Source of the DNA: Clostridia bacterium
Lineage (GTDB): Bacteria; Bacillota; Clostridia; Oscillospirales; CAG-272
DNA: 5,925 nt
Direction of reading: 5' to 3'
NCBI GenBank assembly: GCA_017397205.1
Contig: JAFQJX010000198.1
Coordinates: forward strand, 1-5,925
Part shown: piece by piece, positions 1 to 5,344 of the stretch
How the letters are laid out: every line of letters starts with the position of its first letter
How positions within the stretch are numbered: the stretch's first letter is position 1
Made by a program: the position numbers and the translations under genes
The notes under the pieces: model-generated
What the model was told of the DNA's origin: nothing
Database searches by the model: none
What the model saw: only the letters and a program-made list of their open reading frames with translations

Positions 1-199
1 GGTGGGTAATTCTGATGTTTCTGTCCCCCACGAGCAGGCGCACCAGCGCCAGAAACACGAAATCGTAATTGAGAGAAAGCGTGGAGAGGGCGCCCGTATG
101 GCGCTTGAGGGAGCGGCAGACGCCGCAGTAGACGGAGCGGTACAGCTCAAAGTCCGCGTGAGAAAGGGAGGGCTTATAGGGGCGCACGTAGCCAAACAT
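1..199 (-). CDS. DUF5685 family protein, N-terminal part (cut by window edge)
   Basis: The minus strand reads from an ATG at 199-197 without a stop to the left edge, giving 66 residues that begin MFGYVRPYKPSLSHADFELY and continue with RSVYCGVCRSL and LSLNYDFVFLALVRLL. The opening MFGYVRPYKP, the YCGxCRxL cysteine pair (C25, C28) and the LxYDFxFLAL stretch are what I recall of the DUF5685 family, found mainly in Clostridia and of unknown function. The conserved CxxC suggests a metal or redox site, which is inference. The start is supported by an AAAGGAGA ribosome binding site (206-213, minus strand) 6 bases before the ATG. The gene is divergent from the exonuclease gene and has its own candidate promoter. 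The C-terminal part lies outside the window. Confidence 0.85.
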   Translation of the reverse strand, partial: MFGYVRPYKPSLSHADFELYRSVYCGVCRSLKRHTGALSTLSLNYDFVFLALVRLLVGDRNIRITH

Positions 200-227
200 A
201 GTATGTCTCCTTTCTCCATATAAAGTT

Positions 228-256
228 AGTGTATCATAGATTAGTGAAAAAATCAA
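228..256 (-). promoter_or_regulatory. Candidate sigma-A promoter for the DUF5685 gene
   Basis: On the minus strand a TTGATT box (256-251) is followed after exactly 17 bases by TACACT (233-228). Each matches four of six consensus bases. Transcription would start near 220 and give a leader of about 20 bases holding the AAAGGAGA ribosome binding site. A TATGAT box at 238-233 is an alternative -10, but it has no -35 at good spacing. Confidence 0.45.
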
Positions 257-282
257 CGATTTTCTATGACGGAACTGTGTAC

Positions 283-300
283 GCGCGGCTTTTTCCGCGC
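283..300. repeat. GC-rich inverted repeat between the divergent promoters
   Basis: GCGCGG (283-288) and CCGCGC (295-300) form a perfect 6-bp inverted repeat around a CTTTTT loop. It lies upstream of both predicted promoters, so neither mRNA should include it, and no U-tract follows on either strand, which argues against a terminator. It could be a protein binding site or chance in GC-rich DNA. Confidence 0.3.
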
Positions 301-370
301 AGGCGGCGCGCTCGGCTGTTTCACGCACTTTCGTCGGTGTGGAAAATTGCCCCGCACGCCGTTTTTGGGC

Positions 371-399
371 TTGACGGGGTGGGGGGAATGTTGTATAAT
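371..399 (+). promoter_or_regulatory. Sigma-A promoter of the exonuclease gene
   Basis: TTGACG (371-376) matches five of six -35 consensus bases. After exactly 17 bases comes TATAAT (394-399), a perfect -10 box. Transcription should start near 405-407, giving a leader of about 60 bases before the ATG at 467. The promoter also rules out the longer reading frame that opens at 266, because most of its extra codons lie upstream of the start of transcription. Confidence 0.8.
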
Positions 400-409
400 C
401 CATATGTAC

Positions 410-451
410 GTCCTACGGGACCTTTCACCACGTAAGTGCCGCGCAAGCGGC
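410..451 (+). promoter_or_regulatory. 5' leader with two tetraloop hairpins
   Basis: The leader between promoter and start codon holds two compact hairpins. The first is GTCC (410-413) with GGAC (418-421) closing a TACG loop, i.e. a C(UACG)G loop of the stable UNCG class. The second is GCCGC (438-442) with GCGGC (447-451) closing a GCAA loop of the GNRA class. The second ends directly before the weak purine-rich ribosome binding site GGAAAAGAG (452-460). They could stabilise the mRNA 5' end, bind a protein or tune initiation; the function is inference. Confidence 0.45.
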
Positions 452-466
452 GGAAAAGAGATAGAC

Positions 467-1447
467 ATGTACTACATTACACTTGATTTGGAGTGGAATC
501 AGGCGTATGCGGAGCAGTCACAGGCGGTGCAAAAGCGACTGGGCGCGCGATTGCGGGGGGAGGTCATTCAGATTGGCGCTGTCAAGCTGGATGAAAAGCT
601 TCGCACCTGCGGCAGCTACAGCGTGATTGTCAAGCCCCGCTATTTCCGCAAAATACACCGCCACGTCAAGCAGCTGACGGGCATCACCCAGCAGATGATA
701 GACGGCGGCGTTCCCCTGCCTGAGGCGGCGGCGCGCTTCCGTCGCTGGTGCGGAGAGGACTTCGCATTCCTGACCTGGGGACCTGACGATATTCCCATGC
801 TGAAGGATAACCTGCGCGTGCACGGACAGCCGACGGATTGGCTGGACGCCGTGTACGACCTGCAGCCCATCTTCAACGAGCAGACGGACGGCGTCAACAA
901 GCAGCGCTCCCTGGAATACGCCATGGAGGTGTTCGGGGTGGAGCAGAATCTGCCCGCGCACGATGCGCTCAACGACGCGTATTTCACCGCACGAGTCGCC
1001 GCCAAGCTGGACATTGCCAAGGGCATTGCTGGCTACGGGCGCAGAACGGGCCCCAACCTTGAGGATACCGAGCTTGGAAACGCCGATACGGGCGAGGAGG
1101 GCTTCGCGGAAATCGGGGACCTGCTCGCAAGCCCCGCCGTGGCGCAGCCCGCGTGCCCCCTGTGTCGGAAGCCGCTTTCCATTCTGGACCGCACCCTGCA
1201 TTCCAAGGGGCAGAAATACACCGTTCTCGTGGGCTGTGAGAGCCACGGGAAAATGCTGATGAACCTGAAGCTTCACCGTAACTTCAACGAAACCTGGCGG
1301 TGCCGCAAGACGCTCACCGAGGCAACGGAGGAGCAGATTGCCGCCTACCGCGAAAAGCTGAAAAACAGCGAAATACGCCGCAAGACCCGCACGCGCCGCC
1401 GTCGCAAAAAGGACGAGAGCGCACCTACGACCCCCGTGGTCTCCTGA
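467..1447 (+). CDS. DEDDh-family 3'-5' exonuclease (DnaQ/KapD-like) with C-terminal Cys cluster
   Basis: A 326-residue protein with an N-terminal RNase T/DnaQ-type exonuclease domain (about 1-185). All motifs of a two-metal 3'-5' exonuclease are present: Exo I LDLEW (D7, E9), Exo II TWGPDD (D108), and Exo III AHDALNDA (H165, D170), so an active DEDDh enzyme is expected. Substrate (DNA or RNA) cannot be told; the overall form resembles KapD-like exonucleases of Firmicutes. After a linker (about 190-225) comes a second region with C230, C233, C257, H260 and C279, a possible zinc site, and then a basic tail with RRKTRTRRRRKK (304-315) that may bind nucleic acid. The ATG at 467 is chosen over in-frame upstream codons because the promoter lies at 371-399 and the domain begins at once; the ribosome binding site GGAAAAGAG is weak. 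The gene is a single-gene unit closed by a terminator 16 bases after its stop. Confidence 0.85.
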   Translation: MYYITLDLEWNQAYAEQSQAVQKRLGARLRGEVIQIGAVKLDEKLRTCGSYSVIVKPRYFRKIHRHVKQLTGITQQMIDGGVPLPEAAARFRRWCGEDFAFLTWGPDDIPMLKDNLRVHGQPTDWLDAVYDLQPIFNEQTDGVNKQRSLEYAMEVFGVEQNLPAHDALNDAYFTARVAAKLDIAKGIAGYGRRTGPNLEDTELGNADTGEEGFAEIGDLLASPAVAQPACPLCRKPLSILDRTLHSKGQKYTVLVGCESHGKMLMNLKLHRNFNETWRCRKTLTEATEEQIAAYREKLKNSEIRRKTRTRRRRKKDESAPTTPVVS

Positions 1448-1463
1448 CGTCTGATACGGGCTT

Positions 1464-1512
1464 GCATCAAAAAGGAACAACGAACGCCGTTGTTCCTTTT
1501 TTGTTTTGATGC
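1464..1512 (+). terminator. Strong intrinsic terminator after the exonuclease gene
   Basis: AAAAAGGAACAACG (1469-1482) pairs perfectly over 14 bases with CGTTGTTCCTTTTT (1488-1501) around the loop AACGC. T1497-T1502 supply the U-tract, followed by G and four more T. The flanks GCATCAAAA (1464-1472) and TTTTGATGC (1504-1512) are also complementary, so a longer alternative stem exists. The A-rich 5' arm could make it work in both directions. It lies 16 bases after the exonuclease stop. Confidence 0.9.
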
Positions 1513-1641
1513 GGCCCCCTGCAAAGGGATGCAAGCGGGCGCGATTTGAAAGGGCAGGGCGGCGTGGGCGGTGGCAGCGCTTGGGATGCAAACGCAAGCG
1601 AAGGAATGCAAAGCAAACGGTCAAAATACTGAAAAATTACG

Positions 1642-1670
1642 GGGCAACCTTGACGGATTGCCCTTTTTTT
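1642..1670 (+). terminator. Second intrinsic terminator, upstream of the phage module
   Basis: GGGCAA (1642-1647) pairs with TTGCCC (1658-1663) and is followed at once by seven T (1664-1670). CC at 1648-1649 can add two pairs with GG at 1655-1656 across a bulged A. No gene ends between this and the first terminator, so it may back up the first, end an unrecognised short transcript from 1513-1641, or insulate the phage genes from read-through. Confidence 0.75.
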
Positions 1671-1798
1671 CGTTGTGACCGCCGCGAAAAGGCGAGCGGA
1701 GAAAACCCCAATCGGTTTTTGCCGAAATGAGCCCCCCGACAAGCCGCGCCGTCCTACAATAGTGTTGCGGTGGTCAAGGCAGCACCGATTGCACGAGG

Positions 1799-1806
1799 AG
1801 GAGGTG
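1799..1806 (+). promoter_or_regulatory. Ribosome binding site that fixes the GTG start of the small terminase
   Basis: AGGAGGTG at 1799-1806 is a near-perfect anti-16S match, 5 bases before the GTG at 1812. The in-frame ATG at 1770 has no such site, and translation from it would run through this motif, so the GTG is preferred. Confidence 0.85.
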
Positions 1807-1811
1807 AAAGC

Positions 1812-2129
1812 GTGTCTTACAGTCAATGCTACGAGCGGCAGATGCTCCATTATTTTGAGGACGGAACAGGCGCGTTTCCCACCTTTGCCGAGTTTGCGAG
1901 GTCGGTGGGCGTGACCGTGGCAGAGCTGCACAGGTGGCGTAAGGAGCAGCCCTCCTTTGCCGCGGCGTGGGAGGAATGCCGTGAACGGCAGAAATCTCAC
2001 CTGATACGGGGGGCGCTGACAAAGCAATACGACCCGTCCACGTGCAAATATTTGCTTTCGGAGCTGTTCGGTCTCGGTGAGGAGAGCCGCGACGAGAGCT
2101 TCTCCGTTACGGTTGAGGTGGTAGAGTGA
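1812..2129 (+). CDS. terS: Phage terminase small subunit
   Basis: A 105-residue protein with the layout of small terminases of Firmicutes phages. A predicted helix-turn-helix near 22-45 (FPTFAEFARSVGVTVAELHRW) precedes the PSFAAAWEECRERQ helix (47-60) and the GALTKQYDPSTCKYLLSELFGL segment (67-88). The pattern of HTH with RW, then PxFxxAW, then LxxGALxxxYDPxxxKYLL followed by a short acidic C-terminus (89-105) matches family members as I recall them. The N-terminus would recognise packaging DNA, and the middle helices would form the ring that delivers DNA to the large subunit. It starts with GTG, and its stop overlaps the start of the large terminase gene by 4 bases, so the two are probably translationally coupled. 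No convincing promoter is seen upstream; a phage late-gene activator or a degenerate promoter is possible. Confidence 0.75.
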   Translation: MSYSQCYERQMLHYFEDGTGAFPTFAEFARSVGVTVAELHRWRKEQPSFAAAWEECRERQKSHLIRGALTKQYDPSTCKYLLSELFGLGEESRDESFSVTVEVVE

Positions 2130-3493
2130 AGCTCCGCATCACCCGTAAGCAAAAGGCGTTTCTGGACGCCACCGCCACGGAGGTGCTGTTTGGAGGTGCT
2201 GCCGGGGGCGGCAAATCCTACGGACAGCTCATCGACGCCCTTCTTTACGCCCTGACCTATCCCGCCTCCAAGCAGCTGATACTGCGACGCACCTACGCGG
2301 AGCTGGAGAAATCTCTGATCCGCGTCAGTCTTGCTCTCTTTCCAAGGCAGATTTATACCTATCATGCCACCTCGCATACGGGGCATTTCAGGAACGGGAG
2401 CTTAATTGATTTCGGCTACTGCGCGACCGAAAACGACGTGTTTCAGTATCAGAGCGCGGAGTACGACGTGGTACGCTTTGACGAGCTCACGCATTTTACG
2501 GAATTTCAGTACGTTTACCTGATTTCCCGTGTACGCGGAGCCAACGGCTACCCCAAGCAAATCAAGTCCTCCACCAACCCCGGCGGCGTGGGTCACGGGT
2601 GGGTGAAGGCAAGATTTGTGGACCCTGCGCCTCCGTCAACGGTATTTTTTGCCCCTGACGGAAGCAGTCGGGTCTTTATCCCGTCCAGAATTGACGACAA
2701 TCAGTTTCTTACCCGTCTGGACCCCGACTACAAGCGGCGCCTGATGGCGCTCCCTGAGCGGGAGCAAAAGGCGCTCCTCCTTGGCGATTGGAACATTTTT
2801 GAGGGGCAGTATTTCACCGAGTTTTCCTACGAGGTGCATACCTGCGACCCCATTCCTCTGCCTGCGGAGTGGCGCCGATACCGCACCATTGACTATGGGC
2901 TGGACCGCCTCGCCTGTCTGTGGATTGCGGTGGACGGGGAGAGAAACGTGTACGTCTATCGGGAGCTCTGCGAGTCCGACCTTATCGTGTCGCGGGCGGC
3001 AGAGAAAATACTGGAGTACACGCCCCCGGGAGAGCAGATTTATGCCACCCTTGCCCCGCCCGACCTCTGGGCGCGCAGTCAGGAAAGCGGACGCAGCAAG
3101 GCACTGCTCTTCGGGGAGCACGGACTTCGCTTTACCAAGACGGCAAACGACAGGGAAACCGGTTGGCTGTCCGTCAAGGAGCTGCTTCGGCCTACGGGGG
3201 AGGGGCGGGCGCGTTTGCACATTTTCCGCAGCTGCACGGAGCTGATTCGTTGCCTGCCGATGCTGCAGACAGACCCGTTGCGCCCGACCGATACCCTGAC
3301 CGAGCCGCACGCCATTACCCACGCACCCGACGCCCTGCGCGGCTTCGCCATCTATTACAGTCACCCCGCGGCACCGCCTGCCCCGAAAACGGTTGCCTGG
3401 TCGGCGGACCTGATGGAGGACTACGAGCGGGCGGGAGAGGAGGAGCGGGAATACCTGAGACGGCGGTACGGTATGCCCGAGCTTCCCTTTTAG
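2126..3493 (+). CDS. terL: Phage terminase large subunit (packaging ATPase and nuclease)
   Basis: The motor that drives phage DNA into the prohead and cuts it, 455 residues, a normal length. The N-terminal ATPase has a Walker A loop GGAAGGGKS (23-31), Walker B VVRFDE (115-120; D119, catalytic E120) and the coupling motif TNPGG (150-154). The C-terminal RNase H-like nuclease shows candidate metal-binding acids D256 in IDYG, D313 in PPDLW and D402 in HAPDALRGFA. All motifs are present and the frame is intact, so it looks functional. The GTG start (2126) shares the GTGA overlap with the small subunit stop, with GAGGTG (2115-2120) 5 bases upstream. The portal gene follows after 21 bases. The TNPGG and terminal DALRG patterns fit the Terminase_6 type group of siphovirus or podovirus terminases, but finer classification would need a search. 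Confidence 0.93.
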   Translation: MKLRITRKQKAFLDATATEVLFGGAAGGGKSYGQLIDALLYALTYPASKQLILRRTYAELEKSLIRVSLALFPRQIYTYHATSHTGHFRNGSLIDFGYCATENDVFQYQSAEYDVVRFDELTHFTEFQYVYLISRVRGANGYPKQIKSSTNPGGVGHGWVKARFVDPAPPSTVFFAPDGSSRVFIPSRIDDNQFLTRLDPDYKRRLMALPEREQKALLLGDWNIFEGQYFTEFSYEVHTCDPIPLPAEWRRYRTIDYGLDRLACLWIAVDGERNVYVYRELCESDLIVSRAAEKILEYTPPGEQIYATLAPPDLWARSQESGRSKALLFGEHGLRFTKTANDRETGWLSVKELLRPTGEGRARLHIFRSCTELIRCLPMLQTDPLRPTDTLTEPHAITHAPDALRGFAIYYSHPAAPPAPKTVAWSADLMEDYERAGEEEREYLRRRYGMPELPF

Positions 3494-3514
3494 AAACCCT
3501 AAGGAAGGAACCAT

Positions 3515-5344
3515 ATGTTTATTGACAGGCACACAGACAGATTGTCATTTTTTGCCGACCTCTACGAAAACGCCAAGAACAGCTTGGCAGAGGTGCTGGA
3601 TACGCTCCGTATGCATTACGAGCAATATAAAGGAAGTGACCTGATTGACGGAAGCACCGAGCGGGCGCAGGCGGTGCGGAATATCACCTACGAGATTATT
3701 GAAAGCCAGGTGAACTCCGACATCCCCGCCCCTAAGGTGGACGCCAAGCGATACAGCATCCGTCACGACCGCAACGCCGCCGCCGTTGAGCGGCTGTGCG
3801 CCAAGGTGCGCAACGAGCTTCCCTTTGAGGAGCACAACGACATGGACGAGCGCTACACCTATATCTACGGCGGTAGCGTGTGGCTTGTGGAATGGGACAG
3901 CAGCTACTCCGAGGCGGGGGAGCGGGGCAGAGTGCGGGTGGAGTGCATCAATCCGCGCGACTTTATCCCTCAGCCAAACATCTACCGTGTGGAGGATATG
4001 GAGTACTGCTTCATCCGCTTCGTCACCACGAGGGACGAGCTTTGCCGCAAATACGGCATCACGCGTGAGGCAGCCGCCCTTGCCGCAACGGAGCAGGAGG
4101 ACCTTGGCGGACGTCACGACGAGGACACCGTCACCGTCGTGCTTTGCTATTGGCGCAATCAGGCGGGAGAGGTCTGCCGCTTCGTCTGGAGCGGAGAGAC
4201 CGTGCTTGCGGATATTGAGGGCTTTTACAAGCGCAAGCGGTGCATCTGCACCGCCTGCGGAAGCTCCGCCGAGGCGTGTCGCTGTGAAAAGCCCAAACGG
4301 GGCTTTGAGGACGAGGGCTACGAAACGCTCTCGCACGACGTGCTGCTGGATGACGGCAGTATTCTGCCCGCCACCACGACGGTTTACGAGAATGAGGGAG
4401 GCGCCGTCACACGGGCGTATGAAATCCCGACGCGGATTCCCTATTACGTGCCGCGCCGCTTCCCCGTGGTGATTCGCAAGAACACCAGCTGTGACAAGCA
4501 GCTTCTGGGGCAGTCGGACTGCGAATTTCTGCGCCCTCAGCAGCAGCAAATCAACAAGGTGGAGAGCCGCATTATGCAGAAGCTGATGCGCTCGGGAATT
4601 ACTCCCCTCGTGCCGGAGGACGCCACCATCACCCTCAACAACGCCATTTTCGGGCAGGTGATACGGCTCCGCCCCGGTGAAAGCGCCGCCTCCTACGGGA
4701 CGGTGGACACCACCCCCAATATCTCTCAGGATATTGCACAGGGGGAGCGCCTTTACGAGCACGCCAAGCGCACCATCGGTATCTCCGACGCCTATCAGGG
4801 TCTTGATACCGCCAAAAACGAGTCGGGCTATTCCCGTCAGATTCGCCTCCAGCAGGCGGCGGGACGGCTGGAGTCCAAGCGGCGCATGAAATACAGCGCC
4901 TATGCGGAGATTGACCGCATGATTTTTGAGCATTATCTTGCTTACGCGGACGAGCCCCGGGTGCTCTCCTACACCGACTGCTTCGGGGTGCGTCACCGCG
5001 CGACCTTCAACCGCTACGATTTTCTGGAGTACGACCCGACGGCAAACGGGTATTACTACGACGACGGCTACCTGTTTTCCGTTGACCTGTCGGGCGGTCC
5101 CGAGCAGCAGAGGGAGGATATGTGGGAGAAAAACCTCAAAAATCTCCAGGCGGGCACCCTCGGCGACCCGACTGCCCCCGCAACGCTGCTGCGGTATTGG
5201 CAGAATCAGGAGCGTGCCCATTATCCCTACGCACGCGAAAACGTGGCGTATTTTATGGATTTGATTAAAAGGAAGGGAGGTGCCTCCTATGAGTGCGAGC
5301 AAGAGCAAGAAGGAAACCCTGGCGGACTTCCTCAGCCAGTATGA
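3515..5344 (+). CDS. Phage portal protein with Cys-rich insertion
   Basis: A 609-residue protein directly after the large terminase, the usual place for the portal, the dodecameric ring at the capsid vertex through which DNA passes. Features: a helical N-terminus (1-110) with an NSDIPAPKV stretch; a beta-rich body with YGGSVWLVEWD and INPRDFIPQPNIYRVEDMEY; a cluster C243, C245, C248, C255, C257 between basic residues; FPVVIRKNTSCDKQLLGQSD (316-335) leading into the polar helix FLRPQQQQINKVESRIMQKL, typical of the portal stem region; and GISDAYQGLDTAKNESGYS (422-440) followed by a long helix (about 441-480), as in many portals where a TASE/SG-type motif precedes the wing helices. The C-terminus is acidic and Gln-rich. 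The identity rests on context and these patterns; it is closest in style to podovirus/P22-like portals of Clostridia phages. The ATG at 3515 follows AAGGAAGG (3501-3508). The last 56 bases overlap the next gene. Confidence 0.85.
   Translation: MFIDRHTDRLSFFADLYENAKNSLAEVLDTLRMHYEQYKGSDLIDGSTERAQAVRNITYEIIESQVNSDIPAPKVDAKRYSIRHDRNAAAVERLCAKVRNELPFEEHNDMDERYTYIYGGSVWLVEWDSSYSEAGERGRVRVECINPRDFIPQPNIYRVEDMEYCFIRFVTTRDELCRKYGITREAAALAATEQEDLGGRHDEDTVTVVLCYWRNQAGEVCRFVWSGETVLADIEGFYKRKRCICTACGSSAEACRCEKPKRGFEDEGYETLSHDVLLDDGSILPATTTVYENEGGAVTRAYEIPTRIPYYVPRRFPVVIRKNTSCDKQLLGQSDCEFLRPQQQQINKVESRIMQKLMRSGITPLVPEDATITLNNAIFGQVIRLRPGESAASYGTVDTTPNISQDIAQGERLYEHAKRTIGISDAYQGLDTAKNESGYSRQIRLQQAAGRLESKRRMKYSAYAEIDRMIFEHYLAYADEPRVLSYTDCFGVRHRATFNRYDFLEYDPTANGYYYDDGYLFSVDLSGGPEQQREDMWEKNLKNLQAGTLGDPTAPATLLRYWQNQERAHYPYARENVAYFMDLIKRKGGASYECEQEQEGNPGGLPQPV
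5274..5288 (+). promoter_or_regulatory. Ribosome binding site with self-complementary flank (possible coupling hairpin)
   Basis: AGGGAGGTG (5274-5282) is the ribosome binding site for the gene at 5289. Its GGAG (5276-5279) is complementary to CTCC (5284-5287), closing a GTGC loop, with a possible extra G-U pair (5275-5288). The short hairpin would hide the site. Since it lies inside the portal coding region, ribosomes finishing the portal would open it. Coupling is inference. Confidence 0.5.

Larger units (their letters stand above)
1448..1811. other. Non-coding junction between chromosomal genes and phage module
   Basis: These 364 bases separate the exonuclease stop from the small terminase start. 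I see two intrinsic terminators, both in plus-strand orientation (1464-1512 and 1642-1670), and short repeats between them: GGATGCAA at 1527-1534 and 1584-1591, and GAATGCAA at 1604-1611. A TACAAT box at 1755-1760 could be a -10 for the phage genes but has no recognisable -35 (CCCCCC lies at that spacing). Short open frames here cross a terminator, lack good ribosome binding sites and resemble nothing I know. There is no tRNA, integrase or repressor gene. If the phage module is an integrated prophage, an attachment site could lie here, but it cannot be recognised without the other end. Confidence 0.6.

Noticed and set aside
2..223. Plus-strand 73-codon frame at the left edge
   Set aside because: It is antisense to the DUF5685 gene, whose N-terminal sequence, ribosome binding site and candidate promoter on the minus strand are far more convincing.
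266..466. Longer start for the exonuclease, adding 67 residues
   Set aside because: The extension covers the TTGACG/TATAAT promoter and the leader hairpins, is not domain-like, and the conserved domain starts right after the ATG at 467.
518..1624. 368-codon minus-strand frame opposite the exonuclease gene
   Set aside because: Same in-register antisense effect. It also runs through the strong terminator at 1464-1512, and the sense strand has all exonuclease motifs.
1506..1730. Plus-strand 74-codon Arg/Lys-rich frame in the junction
   Set aside because: It starts inside the first terminator region, runs through the second terminator, lacks a proper ribosome binding site and resembles no family.
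1755..1760. TACAAT as the -10 box of the phage operon promoter
   Set aside because: No -35 element at 16-18 bases (CCCCCC or similar) and no extended -10 TG. Kept only as a remark in the junction entry.
1764..1800. tRNA-like look of the stretch around GGTGGTCAAGGCAGCACC
   Set aside because: It recalls a tRNA D-arm, but no acceptor stem, anticodon arm or T-arm (GTTCRA) can be placed around it.
2636..3532. 298-codon minus-strand frame opposite the large terminase gene
   Set aside because: In-register shadow of the terminase coding frame, with no recognisable product.
3545..5308. 587-codon open frame on the minus strand opposite the portal gene
   Set aside because: It is in exact codon register with the portal gene and reflects missing TTA, CTA and TCA codons in GC-rich DNA. 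The product resembles nothing known, and the sense frame is a convincing portal.
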